Made by a program: the position numbers and the translations under genes
Part shown: positions 21,493-33,604 of the stretch, in pieces
Position numbering within the stretch: position 1 is the stretch's first letter
Layout: each line of letters starts with the position of its first letter
Source: Acorus gramineus
Lineage: Eukaryota > Streptophyta > Magnoliopsida > Acorales > Acoraceae
DNA: 64,000 nt
Assembly (NCBI GenBank): GCA_030737835.1
Contig: CM060849.1
Location: 930,001 to 994,000, forward strand
Direction of reading: 5' to 3'
The notes under the pieces: model-generated
Seen by the model: only the letters and a program-made list of their open reading frames with translations
What the model was told of the DNA's origin: nothing
The model's database searches: none

Positions 21493-23106
21493 AAGTTATA
21501 TTAAAAACAAGAATTTCCTTTAATAAATCAATATAAATTCATGAGTTTAAAAAAATATATATATTTTAAAGCAATCATGTGGCCCAATCCTTGGCCCACG
21601 TTGTAGAAATCATGAGGTTTAAATGATATGACCGGGTCGGGTTCTCAATCGGGAGAACCGTTTCCCCAAAATAGGTGTGCCAAGCCCCAAGCGACTAAAT
21701 CGCTCAAAAAGCTCCCTCGAGGAGACGTCGGATCTAGAAGACGCTGATGGGTCGCCGCTGCCATCACTACGAGAACACCAGCACAGGATGCCCCGGTTGC
21801 TGCAAACTCCAAACAAAGGAATCCGCCGCTGTAAGGAATGCTTTACCACACCCCTCACCGATCTTGGGACTCTTCGAGTCCTAGACCTTCCTCCCCAAAG
21901 GCGAAATACAACGGGGGGATTTATTCCTGAAATATGCTATGATGTGCATCTTAATAAAATCACCTAGGACTAGGTTGTCTCCACTAGTCCTAAATTTTTC
22001 CAAAAATATCAAAAATGATAATCCTTAATCCAAATATTATTTCAAAAACATAAGCATTAGAAAATGTATTACATTAATTCTTGAAACATGAATAGCATAA
22101 TACATGCTATTTTAAATGACATAATGAATGAATTAAATCATGCAATTTTATTTAATAAAAATGCAATTTGACCAATATGAAAAAAAAAATCCAAATCATG
22201 CAAATTTATCACAATAAATATCATTGGCATATGAAATTCAGCGTTATAGAGCAAAAGCTCACATGAAATAAATCGATAAGCCCACTCACCTCGAATGGAC
22301 CCTAGGTCCGGAGAATGAAGCCCGCAACAAAATTTACAACCTAGATGAACCAAATAAATTATTAATTAAAACCTATAATTCAAGCCTAGACCTAATTTCT
22401 CTAATCATAATCAATAGGTATAAATCTTTATACCCAATGATCTAAATTTATTTCATATAAATCATACAAAAGAAAATATAATAGAACCTAAGAAGAAGAA
22501 TAAAAACCTATTTACCATCTAACCAAACACTAAAAGACAAAACCAGAAAAGATAAAACACAGAAAAACACAATATCCAGAAAATTCAAAATAATAATAAA
22601 ATAACAATAATTGATATAATAACATTAAAACATACATTTTTCTCTATAAAAATAAACTATTAATTAGTAAAAGTTGAAAGCAAATAAAACTTATCATCTT
22701 ATGGATTTGTATAAATCATAAAACTAGTATGATAAATTAAAAACTCATAGTTTAATAATCTAAACACATATCTATTCTTTAAAATAAATGATAAATCAAA
22801 ACCCTAAGTTTATGAAGACTCAAAAATCCAAATACCTAACATAGATCTAATAATAATAAATTATAGATCAAAACCCTTGTTTTTTATTTATAAAATCATA
22901 AAAATCTAACAACATGAACGTATATATATCAAAACTCTAATTTGATCAAAAACTAAAAATCCCATAACATAAAAATATATTTAACCATGAAAATAAATCA
23001 AAACCCTAATTTTATTTTTAAAAAAGAAGACTTAATAACCTAAACATAAATCTAATATCACTAATAAATAACAATAATTTAAAAGAAAATCAATAGCCAA
23101 GAAGAG

Positions 23107-23140
<34 letters not shown>

Positions 23141-23609
23141 GAATAGAATACACAGCCGCACACATTTTTTTTTTCTTTCACCCCAACATATATAATTAGA
23201 TATCTAAATCTATCAAAAATTACAAAATCACCCCCAGATTGTTTTGGATTTACAAATAGGTCCCTATCCAAATTACAGATAGGTCCCTGCAGCTTATTAC
23301 AAGAAATTCATAATTCAAAGCTAAGTCCCTGAAAATAAATAATAATGAAATCTCAAAACTTAATCTTTTGAGCTCTAAAATTTTATAAAATTGTAACCAT
23401 TTAAAACCTTGAAAATCTTCGAAAGAAAATATATACAATTTTTAAAATGAACAAATAGTATTTAAAATTGCAAACTAAAATGGGCCCATAAGGATACACT
23501 AAATGGGCCAAAATTTAAAAACACACAAAATACAATAATTTTAATTCAAATATCCTATTTATATATTTAAATCAAATATATAAATAAGAGAAAATGCACA
23601 GGTGTTACA
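20832..23609 (-). mobile_element. Solo LTR D (A-type family), 2.8 kb, inside B
   Basis: Begins TGTAACGCTCCGC and ends GTGTTACA, with perfect 5-bp target duplications GTTGT at 20827-20831 and 23610-23614. Read in reverse it starts TGTAACACCTGTG, like element A's LTR (TGTAACAACTGTG), so it lies in minus orientation. No gag or pol is present. It includes an (AT)n run near 21462-21487 and a long (CT)n run at about 23110-23136, which on the minus strand gives a GA-rich leader. Confidence 0.85.
23107..23138 (+). repeat. (CT)n microsatellite
   Basis: A perfect CT dinucleotide run inside solo LTR D, likely polymorphic. Confidence 0.9.
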
Positions 23610-23935
23610 GTTGTTTATGATGTAAATCCTTGTTAGGGGTCACCCTTATGGTCAATTATTAGATGATTGTGCATATGGTTCATGCACATAGCTAGATATA
23701 ATTCTCCTGGATATATATATATATATATGCGCATGTTAAGACTGATAGGCCTATCTGAAATAGGCGTGGGTATGACCCGCTGTCGGGTTGTACCTTATTA
23801 GTTAGAGCGCTAGCGATATAATCGCCCTGTGCATCCGAGCTATGCACTCGTTTGGAATTTAGGAGAATTCATTATCTTATCGGTTTTGTTAAGCCGGTAG
23901 TTGGGGCATTAAGCTAGGCCTACCCGTGCTAGGCG

Positions 23936-26544
23936 TGTTATATATGTGTCACTTTTATCCTTCTGGTCACCATTGGAGCATTCTGGCAGTTTTTCAACTT
24001 TTTCTTTTTTCGATCGGAACCGCTAAAATTTTGGACTTTTAGCTATCATCCTAAGCCTAAGGTCTCCGATTGAAAATCTAACTACATATTATGTGTCCTG
24101 GTGCCATTCCAAGCCACTCACAAAAATTTCATCGAATTCCGGTAACGTTTCAGAATTTCGCAGTTCCGAATCGTATCCGGGTTTTGACCAAGCGAAAAGT
24201 CATTGGGAGACTTGACTTGGTCAATGTTGACCCTTGACTTGGTCAATTGGGTTTGTTTTCTAGTGTGGTTGGGTTGACTAGGGTCAAAGTGCACTTAAAC
24301 CTAACCTAACCTAGCTTAACCTAATTATTTTTTTTTCTAAGTGTGAGTGGTGAGTGTGTGAGTGTGTGTGTGCTTAAGTGATGTCCACGCCCAAGAATAG
24401 TTGCACTATTCATCATCTTCTCCATTTCAAGCTCTCTCTCTCTCTCTCCCTCTTTATTTCCTCCATGTGATCTAGCTAGGGTGGTTAAAAAGAAAAGCCA
24501 TAAAGGAGAAAAGGAAAGGTATGGACCCGATCTATCGTTCCATGGTCTCGGATCTTCATTCCCCTTTGTTTTTCCTCCTCTCTTACCTCCTTTTCTCCTC
24601 TGTTTTCAGCCCCGCTTTGGCTGAGAAGAGGGCTTGGTAGAGGTGGTCTTGGTGGTGGCAAATCGGTGCGCGAAGAGCACCCGAAGATCTCTCCTTTCCC
24701 GTCCTCCTTTGGGTAAGCTTTCTTCCTTCCTTTTTCTTGTGTAGATGCTTGTTTAGGGTTGCATATGGGTATGCATGGCATGCATGGTGGTTAGGGGGTT
24801 GGGGGGGGGGGGGGGGGGGGCTGTGGGGGGTGTGGGAGTGGCTCGGGCGCGCGTGCGGGGCCATCCGCGCGCGTGCGCGCGAGCCTGCGCGCGCAGGTAA
24901 GCGCAGGCAAGCGCAGGCGCGCAGTCGGGGCGCTGGCGGGCGTGCGCGCGTACGCGCAGGCTGTACACGCGGGCGTGCGAGCGGGTGCTGCGCTGGGGCG
25001 CAGTGCCCGCGGGTGCACCCGGGGCTGGACGCGCGGTGCGCGCGGGCGCACGGCAGTGCGCCCGGGGCGCGGGGCTGCGTGAGTGCGTGCGCACCCGTGC
25101 GTATGCGTGCGGGTGGCCGTGCGCATGGCTGCCGTGGGTGCGGGAGTGTGTCGGGGCACTCGGGCTCGCGTGCGTGCGGGCCGTATGCATGCTTGTCCGA
25201 GTGTTGGGTATTTCTAGCGTATTTCTTGTGTATTTGTGTATTTTACTCACCATTTTGATTCCCATGTCTTGCAGATCTCGACGGGCGGTCACGCGACGAC
25301 CCGGGTATTGGTGAGTGGGACAATCCAACCCAGTTGGGAGGCGTTCGATGCACGTAGGCGTGCATTGCCCTCCCCTGGGGCACCATAGTTGCATATTAGT
25401 TAGTATAAATTGTAAACTATGCATGCATGATTATTATGTAGTATCCATGCCACCCTAGGCCTTGCATGTTAGGGATATGTACCCTTATGATATGTGTAAA
25501 GGCCCAAGCATCCTGATACCATGTTTTCATGCTAGGGAAGCCCCGACCTACGCATGCGTCCCATTTAGTTTACTTTATTTAAATCAAATGCGAGTTTTGT
25601 AATTAGCATGCCTTAGAGAATATTATAACCTTGTGGTTATAATATATGCTTCCCCGCATCTTAGTTATGCGCCCTGGAGGAATTCTGAAGAATTCATGAC
25701 ATTTGTAGAGTTGAGATCGGTGTCGGCGGATCCAAGTGGATCGTATCCGTGTGGGTAGGCTGTTTCTCTTCCCTTCGTTGGATCCGTGTAGGGACTCCTC
25801 AGCGTTAGACAGGCCGTCCTGATAGAGGGCTCCCATCAGTAGGCACCTCCTGATTTGGTTTCGGACTGTGCTGAATCATGGGAGTAGACCAGGCGAGCTA
25901 CGGTGTGGAGGAGAGGCTATCGGTGGACCAAGGGTGATTAACAGCCTAGTCAGTCCCAAGAGACCATGTCACCAGTTTGAGGGTGAGGGTGAGGGTGTAA
26001 TGGGTTGGCGATGAGCGACCCACGGGTTTGTGTAGTTGTTGCCATTTAGAGGCTATGAATGATTTGAGGTTAATATGAATTGTGATGCATGGGTTGTGCT
26101 ATTCACTGAGCGTGTGGCTCACCCCTCGCATATATTTTTCTCCAGTGATATCTGAGTCGGATCGGCAGGAGGAGCTCCCCAAGGCACGTTAGCAGTAGCG
26201 GAGCAACGTCACCTTTCTGCTTGAGAGAGGCCATTCAGCATCCCCCCCTTTGATTGTATGTATTGTATTCCGTGCTTGAGCACACGTTTGTATTATATTT
26301 GGATGTCGTTGTATATATTGGCTCTCACAGGACAGTTGATTATGTATCGAGTCTGTAATATGTCTTTGAATTACAGATTCAGTCTTTTAGCTTCCGCTAT
26401 TTGTGTATATATCATGTCAGCCTCTTTGTTGTCTGTGTTGTCATTGTTGATATTGTTTGAGTATATTATTGACATCTTGTATAGACTGCAGATATCATAT
26501 ATACACTTGCCGCGTCCTGGGGACGGCCGCCCTGGGGCGTGACA
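23936..26544 (+). mobile_element. Solo LTR E (long type-2 LTR), 2.6 kb, inside B
   Basis: Starts TGTTATATATGTGTCAC and ends CCCTGGGGCGTGACA. The surrounding sequence on both sides is LTR B. A CGTGT repeat is compatible with a target duplication, but its left copy overlaps the LTR end, so this is less clean than for D and H. Layout: U3 with CATCGAATTCCGGTAACG, a leader, a donor-like GTAAGC at 24713, a very GC-rich block (24839-25190, with a pure G run near 24799-24820), an acceptor TTGCAG ending 25274, a 36-bp conserved block, a GTGAGT at 25311, a four-G-run motif at 25981-26004, and a TTCTCCAG acceptor-like site ending 26145. No internal coding region, hence solo. Confidence 0.85.
24713..25274 (+). 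other. Putative intron inside LTR E
   Basis: Bounded by G|GTAAGC and TTGCAG|ATCT. The same boundaries occur in LTRs C (37568-38547), J (52355-52834), H (28535-29072, minus), L (48813-49718, minus) and F (56088-56606, minus). Lengths run from 480 to 980 bp, the interior varies strongly and is CpG-rich, and the flanks are conserved. LTR fragment I lacks this block exactly at the junction. Confidence 0.65.
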
Positions 26545-27270
26545 CGTGTATATGAACCGCCTGTTGGGTTATGTGCCTTGGGATTATTTCTGCGTGAGAG
26601 CAGAGGCAACCCCCTTGTGTCCGAGCGACGCAACCGTGTGGGAGTACAATAGTATTCGCTATCATCGATATGTGATTATCGAGAGTAGTTGTTTTTCCAT
26701 TGGGTTCGCTTTGCGAACATGGAGTGTTTCCTCCCAATGTCGTCCATGTTGAAGCGGCCCAGGTTGTAGCTGTCCTGACAGAGGGCCCCCACCGGTAGGT
26801 ACTATCGATGCATGCGGCAAGATGTACTGATCGTGGGGGTATACCAGGTAGAGGCTACCTGGGAGAGGGCTAACGAATGATATTGCGAGCGTGGAATCGT
26901 TCTCCCCTTCGTTGGATCCGATGTAGAAACTTCCCGGTGTTGGAAAAGCTATCCTGACAGAGGGCTCCCATCCGTAGGTACCACCGAGGCGTTCGGAAGC
27001 GTACTGATCATGGGAGTATACCAGGTAGTGACTACCCGGGGAAAGGGCTACTGGTGGACCAAGGGTGTAGAGGAGTCTAATCTCTCCAAAAGTCCTATGT
27101 CACCTGTAAAGGGTGAGGGTGAGGATGAGGTGAAGACACGTCGCCGCGTGACCCATTCGTGGTTCGTCCGTTCCCATAGTTGTTGGGTCCGGTTGCGTAT
27201 CGATGTTCAAAGACATCGTTGGGCAGTTATCTCGATGTAGATGATCCAGTAGTGTTGTGTAGACCAGTAA

Positions 27271-29846
27271 TGTCACGCCCCAGGGCGGCCAACCCCGGGA
27301 CGCGGCAAGTATATATAATATCAGCAGTCCATACAGGAGATCAATAATAGACTCTAAACAACATCGAAAATGACAACGCAATCAATAATGTAGCTGACAT
27401 AATATATATACATATAGCGGAAGCTTAAACGACTGAGTCTGTAATTCAAAGACATATTACAGACCTGAATACATAATCAACTGTCCTGTGAGAGCCAATA
27501 TAAACAAAGACATTCATATACAAGTGTTGTGCCCAAGCACGGATAACAATACATACAAGCAAGAAGGGGATGCTGATGGCCTCTCACTTGCAGAACCCAA
27601 AACGTGAACGCTGCTCTGCTACTGCTGTGATGCCTCGGGGAGCTCCTCCTTCAGATCCGACTCAGTAACAACTGGAGGAAAAGAATATGCGAGGGGTGAG
27701 CCACACGCTCAGTGAATGGCACAATCTATGCAACACAACTCATATTAACCTTAAAATATTTAAAGTCCCTAAACGGGAGTAACTGTACAGGTCGTAACAC
27801 CGCCGACCCACCCCACCCTCACCCTCACCCTTTAAGGGGTGACATGGGCCTTTTGGGACAGACTAGACTGCTCTCCACCCTTGTCCACCAGTAGCCTCTC
27901 CCTCGCGTAGCCTCTACCTGGTATACTCCCACGATCAGTACCCTCCGACGCATCGGTGGTACCTACAGATGGGAGCCCTCTGTCAGGACAGCTTTCCAAC
28001 GCCGGGGAGTCCCTACTCGGATCCAACGAAGGGGAGAAAATAGCCTACCCACACGGATACGATCCTCTTGGATCCGTCGACAACGATTTCTAACACTACT
28101 AATGTCATGAATTCTCAAGAATTCCTCCAGGGCGCATAACTAAGATGCGGGGAAACATATATTATAACAACAATGTTATAATATTCTCTAAGGCATGCTT
28201 ATAACAATATAATCTCATTTGATTTAAATAAATTAAACTAAATGGGAAACATGCGTAGATCGAGGCTTTTCAAGCATGGGACATGGTGTCTAGGCATGTA
28301 TGGGCCTCTATACATGATACATGGATGTATATCCCTAGCATATAATGTCTAACAAGGCATGGTTATATCATAGCAAACATGCATTAACATGGTTTTTCAT
28401 TGACACAAGTTAATATGCAATTATGGTGCCCCAGGGGAGGGCAATGCACGCCTACGTGCATCGAACGCCTCCCTACTGGGTTGGATTGACCCACTCACCG
28501 AAACCCGGGTCGTTGCGTGACCGTTCGCCAAGATCTGCAAGACATGGGCATTCAATATGGTGAGTAAACTACACAAATATACATGAAATTTACTAGAAAT
28601 ACCAAATACTCAGACAAGCATGCATACGGACTCGCACGCATGCGAGCACGCACGTACGCACGCGAGTCCGAGTGCCCCGACACCTACCCGAACCCTCGGG
28701 CAGCCACACGCATGGCCCCCCGCATGCGCACGCACGCATGCGCGCGCACGCACGCGCTCTAGCACCCATGGAGCACTACCGCGTGCTTGCCCGTGCGCCC
28801 AGACGCACTGCCGCGCGCTCGCGCGCACCGCGTGTCCAGCCCGCGTGCCCTCGCACGCACCGCGCGCCCGTGCAGAACCCCGAGCGCACGCCCGGGCACC
28901 AGCGCCCGTCTGCGCGCGCAGATGCGCGCGCACGCGCGCGGATGGCTCCGCGCGCACGCCCGAACCCCTTCCACCCCCTCCTCAGCCCACCCACACCCCC
29001 TACCACCTATGCAATGACCACTTAAAAAACCTAACAATCATCCAAACAAGCTAAGGGAGGAGGAGGACTTACCAAAAAGGAGGGGAAGGAAAAAGGGGGA
29101 AGCTCGGGTGCCCTTTGCGCACCAAACCACCACAACCGCCACCACCAAGACCACCACCTTCTCAGCCACTCACAAGCCCTTGATGGCTGAAAACAGAGGT
29201 GGGGAGGGAAGGCATGAGAGGGAGATAGAGAGAAGGGAAACAAAAACAAACACCACACAAAGGTTGCACACACACATACCTTCACTTCTCCTCTCTAGGT
29301 CTTTCTTCTTCTTCTTCTTCTACTACCTCTATTTGGAACAAAAAGAAGAGGGAGTGATGGAGTGTGTGAGAGGGAGATGGAGATGGGGAAGAAGGGGGAC
29401 GCCCACTAATAGGACCTCACACTACACTCACACACACACTCATTAATGAAAAAAATGAAGGGTTGGTGAGGCTTGACTTTGAGTCAACCCAACCACACAA
29501 AAAAACAAAAGGGTTTGACAAAGTCAATGGTCAAATTTGACTTGGTCCAAGTCTCCTTGACTTGGTCAAGTCTCCCTTTGACATTCCAAATCGGTCAAAA
29601 TCCGGATACAATTCGGAACTGCCAAATTTCTAAAACGTTACCGGAATTCGATGAAATTTTTGTGAGTGGCTTGAAATGGCACCAGGACTCATAATGTGCA
29701 GTTAGATTTTCAATCGGAGCCCTCGAGCTCATGCAGATAGCTAAAAGTCCAAAATTTTAGCGGTTCCGATCGAAAAAAAAAAATTTGGAAAACTGCCAGA
29801 ATGCTCCAATGGTGACCAGAAGGCAAAAAGTGACACATATATAACA
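27271..29846 (-). mobile_element. Solo LTR H (long type-2 LTR), 2.6 kb, inside B
   Basis: Minus orientation: the left edge is TGTCACGCCCCAGGGCGG and the right edge ACACATATATAACA. Perfect 5-bp target duplications AGTAA at 27266-27270 and 29847-29851. It carries the putative intron (28535-29072), the GC-rich block (about 28640-28975) and the four-C-run complement of the G motif (27807-27830). No gag or pol, therefore solo. Confidence 0.88.
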
Positions 29847-29849
29847 AGT

Positions 29850-30045
29850 AATTCCGGGTCTCTTTGACCAACGGTATGGTCTCTCCCCAAGAGACCCAAG
29901 AGTCTCCCTCCGGGAGTGAGGGTGAGGTTGGTGATTCAGTAGTGTTGTGTGGACCAGTAATTCTGCGTCTCTTCGACCAACGGTATGGTCTCTCCCCAAA
30001 AGTCCCAAGAGTCTTCCTCCGGGAGTGAGGGTGAGGGTGAGGTTG
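29850..30045 (+). repeat. Tandem duplication of about 113 bp in LTR B
   Basis: The phrases CCAGTAATTC, GGTCTCTTTGACCAACGGTA, TGGTCTCTCCCCAA and TCCGGGAGTGAGGGTGAG occur twice in a row. Insertion H lies at the first AGTAA of this duplicated stretch. Confidence 0.75.
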
Positions 30046-30586
30046 GTCGCGCTGCCGCGTGACCTTGTTATCCATTGGGTTTCTACCCATGTTTTTCCTT
30101 GAAAGGAAATTGTTTTAGTATTGAACTGTTGTATGGTGATTGGTTTCCAGCCACTCACTGAGCTTGTAGCTCACCCCTTGCATACTGTTTCTTTTCAGGG
30201 GCAGTGTTGGGCGTGGAGCTGGAGCTTTCCTGTGGCGTGGTCTTATGGGCGTGGAACGTTCTTCCGGCAGGTGGTGAGTGCGAGGCTGTCAACAGTCCTA
30301 GAGTCATTGTATGTATTGTAAATTGTGCATGTGGCACAGGTTGTATTTTATTTGGATTAGACTTGGCTCTCACAGGACAGTGATTGTGTATTCGAGTCTG
30401 TAATAATGTTTTTGATTTTTAGACATTGTTGATATCTTATGCTTCCGCTTTTCAGTCAGTTATCATTATCATTGCTTTGCCACCTTGTGTGTTATTGTTG
30501 GAGTCTTTGTTGACCTCATGTATTGATAGCTGATACTTCATTATTGCCACGTCTCGGGGACGGCCGCCCTGGGGTGTGACATCCAC

Positions 30587-33500
30587 TGGCTCGAAAGCAC
30601 TGGTCACTAAGCTTGAAGGGATCTTCAAGACCATGTTGCTGACTGACAGCCGGCGTATTCTCTTAGCAGCTCATCAACTGAGAGGGACTGCTATTCAATG
30701 GTGGAACGTCCATCAACAATCTCTGAACCATGGAATCGAGTAGATCACCGGGGAAGAGTACGTAGAGATGTTCTACAAGAATACTTTCCTCTGGCAGAGC
30801 GCGATCGCATCATTCAAGAATTTTTGGACCTTTGTCAGACTCATGACATGAGGTGGCCCAGTATGAAGAGAAGTTCCTAGAGCAGTCGGTCTTTGCGCCA
30901 CAGTCATTCAAGTGGAGAGCGAGAAGTGTCATCGTTTCCTGGAAGGTCTGAGGAGTGACATTCGTCATAGGCTACGCACTCTCCGAATTCGTGTCTATGA
31001 GGAGCTCAAGGATTGTGCACTAGTTATGGAACAAGACTACTTGGAAAGGACGAAGGAGAATGAAGCCCGTGCAAAGAAAAAGAATGATGCTCGTCCCGGT
31101 GGTGATCAGGGGTTTGACAATAGGAAGCGGAACCATGGCAATACAAGTCCTGATTGGGGAGTTCGTAGCAAGGTTATTTGCTATTTCTACAGAGAAGCGG
31201 GACACAAATCCAATGTATGTCCTAAGAAACAGACTGATCCTCGTGCATGCTACAACTGCGGGAAGTTGGGTCATCGTATAGCTGAACGCCCTGAACCGAA
31301 GAAGCCGCGAGCTAGAAATCCACAAATACAAAATGGTGAGTCCGTTGGAGGTGGTCAGAAAGCGTCGGGTTCGCGTGGTCAGCCACCTCAGCCTCAGCAA
31401 TGTGTAAAAGTCCACGCCTTATCTGTGGGGGATGTCCGCGTGACTGATGAAGTCGTCCAAGGTACGGTTTTGATCGCCGGACCTAATGCTTTCGTACTAT
31501 TTGACTGTGGAGCTTCGTATTCATTCGTATCTGCTGAATATGTAAAAAGAGCATGCTTAGTTGCTAGTCCTCTACAAACACCATTTATTGTTGCAACCCC
31601 AGCCGGCGAGTTGATCACCATTCGATCTGTCTATCGTGGATGTATAGTCTGGATAGAAGATCAGTATCTAGTCGCAAATCTGCTGTTGTTGGAAATTCAA
31701 AAGTTTGATGTCATCCTTGGCATGGATTGGCTCTCTGCCTATCATGCCAGCGTGGACTGCTTTTTGAAGACCGTATTGTTCAAGATTACGGGGTTGCAGA
31801 CTTTGCACTTTGTCAGCGATGAAAGCGTCAAACCATTGGGCCTTATTTCAGCATTGCAAGAACAACATTTTCTGGAGAACGGTTGCATGGGGTACATAGC
31901 AAGCATAGTGGATACTAAGGCGATAAAAGCAAGTATCGAAGGTACATCGGTGGTCGCAAAATTTCCTGAAGTTTTTCCAGACGACCTACCGGGATCGCCG
32001 TCCAATCATGAAATTGAATTTTCTATCGATTTAATCCTAGGTACCGAACCGATATCAAAGGCTCCTTATCGTATGGCGCCTGCAGAATTGGAAGAGTTGA
32101 AGGCTCAATTGGAGGAACTGCTAGAGAAAGGATTCACACGACCGATTGTGTCTCCTTGGGGTGCACCAGTATTGTTCGTAAGGAAGAAGGACGGTTCATT
32201 GCGTCTATGCATCGATTACCGTCAACTGAATCAAAAGATGATCAAGAACCGATATCCTCTTTCGAGAATAAATGACTTGTTCGATCAACTTCAGGGAGCT
32301 ACGATTTTCTCCAAGATTGATTTGAGGTCAGGCTATTACTAGTTGAACATAAAAAAAGACATTCCGAAGATGGCCTTTCGCACTCGATATGGACATTATG
32401 AATTTCTAGTCATGCCGTTTGGTTTGACAAACGCCCCTGCAGCATTCATGGACATGATGAATCGGGTCTTCAAGCCTTTCCTTGACGAGTTTGTTGTTGT
32501 CTTCATCGATGACATTCGGATATACTCGAAGAACAAGGAAGATCATGCCGAACATCTTCTTTTGGTACTCCAGAAGCTGAAGGAATATCAACTCCACGCA
32601 AAGTTTAGAAATTCAGAGTTTTTTGGGCTTAGCGGGTTACTACTGGAGGTTCGCTCAGGACTTCTCAAAGATTGTAGTTCTGTTGACCCATCTGACTCAG
32701 AAGAATGCCAAGTACGTCTAGTCGGAGCAGTGTGAGAAAAGTTTCCAAGAGCTGAAAAGGAGACTTACGTCTGCTCCTATATTGACTATTCCATCTGGTC
32801 CTGGTGGGTACGTAGTGTATTGCGATACTTCCCATCGAGGCTTGGGTTGCGTGTTGATGCAGCACGGGAAGGTGGTCGCATATGCATCTTGTCAGTTGAA
32901 GGTGCATGAAGTAAATTATCCCACTCATAATTTGGAGTTGGCAGCGGTAATCTTTGCTCTAAAGATTTGGAGGCATTATCTCTATGGCGAAGAGTTTGAA
33001 GTCTTCACTAACCATAAGAGCCTAACATATCTACAGTCTCAACCAGATTTGAATAATCGTCAAAGGCGATGGATTGAGTTTCTGAAGGATTACGACTGCA
33101 AAGTCCAATATCACCCCGGCAAGGCTAACGTGGTCACGGATGCGCTAAGTCGTCAACCTTCAGGAATTTTGTCACACATGATGGTTGACAAGTGGAAGCT
33201 TTTGAGAGAAGCAGCCAGTCTTTTTAGTGTGGTACATTCATCAGAGAAGGGCCTCTTTGAACGGCTTGTTGTTAAGCCAAACCTCATCGATGAGATAAAG
33301 AAGGCAGAACTGATGGATGAAGAGCTGAAGAAGGTTTCATCTAAAAAAGACCAAGGACTGAGGCCGGACTTCACCATCCAGGCTGATGGAGTCCTTTGAT
33401 ATCACGGTCGTTTCTGCGTCCCTGCAGATGCCAAATTGAAAAAGAAGTTCCTTGATGAGGCACATAGGTCTCGGAACATCGTACACCCTGGTGGTATGAA

Positions 33501-33604
33501 GATGTATCAGAATCTTAAATTAAAGTTCTGGTGGAATGGAATGAAGAAGGACATTGCAGAGTTTGTGTCGAAATGCTTGGTGTGTCAGAAAGTTAAGGCG
33601 GAAC
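30587..33604 (+). mobile_element. Element A internal part: gag end, protease, RT, RNase H, integrase start
   Basis: This is the part of element A downstream of insertion B. A long open stretch at 30912-32342 covers the gag zinc knuckles, the aspartic protease ([16 protein letters not shown]) and the first RT blocks. Further RT, RNase H (CVLMQHGKVVAYASCQL, KANVVTDALSRQP) and the integrase zinc-binding region (HRSRNIVHPGG…CLVCQKVKAE) follow before the junction with C. It is broken, with several breaks, and treated as a fossil. Confidence 0.85.

Larger units (their letters stand above)
18741..30581 (+). mobile_element. Solo LTR B (about 3.9 kb without inserts) nested in element A
   Basis: Starts TGTTATGCCTGTGTCATTTG and ends CCTGGGGTGTGACA, flanked by perfect 5-bp duplications TCCAC (18736-18740 and 30582-30586). 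Removing D (20832-23609), E (23936-26544) and H (27271-29846) leaves about 3.9 kb with no gag or pol, so it is a solo LTR produced by LTR-LTR recombination. Its last 250 bp match the long LTR family of C, E, J and others (GGCTCTCACAGGACAG…GACGGCCGCCCTGGGG), but its first few hundred bases are of a different subfamily. Inside are a 62-bp tandem repeat, duplicated modules at about 26750-27040, and a roughly 113-bp duplication at about 29850-30045. Confidence 0.85.
16175..33604 (+). mobile_element. Ty3/gypsy retrotransposon A (broken; hosts nested insertions)
   Basis: Parts: 5' LTR 16175-18452, primer site 18455-18466, start of gag from about 18515, interruption by solo LTR B at 18741-30581 between two TCCAC copies (18736-18740 and 30582-30586), then rest of gag, protease, reverse transcriptase, RNase H and start of integrase to 33604. 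Motifs: gag zinc knuckle CYNCGKLGH, protease [11 protein letters not shown] and [32 protein letters not shown] and [14 protein letters not shown], RNase [14 protein letters not shown], integrase HHCC-type end CLVCQKVKAE. The integrase-last order and [17 protein letters not shown] style fit gypsy chromoviruses (Tekay/Del-like, inferred). It is broken, with several breaks in the coding part. No 3' LTR is in the window: the element stops at the start of C's LTR. It is older than B and everything inside B. Confidence 0.85.

Noticed and set aside
23936-23940. Clean 5-bp target duplication for solo LTR E
   Set aside because: AGGCG on the left and CGTGT on the right do not match. A CGTGT reading would overlap the LTR end, so I left it as uncertain.
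24737-25424. Long overlapping open frames on both strands in the GC-rich LTR block (up to 223 codons)
   Set aside because: Stops are AT-rich, so they are scarce in this composition. Frames occur in many phases at once, encode low-complexity Arg/Ala/His/Pro, and are not shared between LTR copies.
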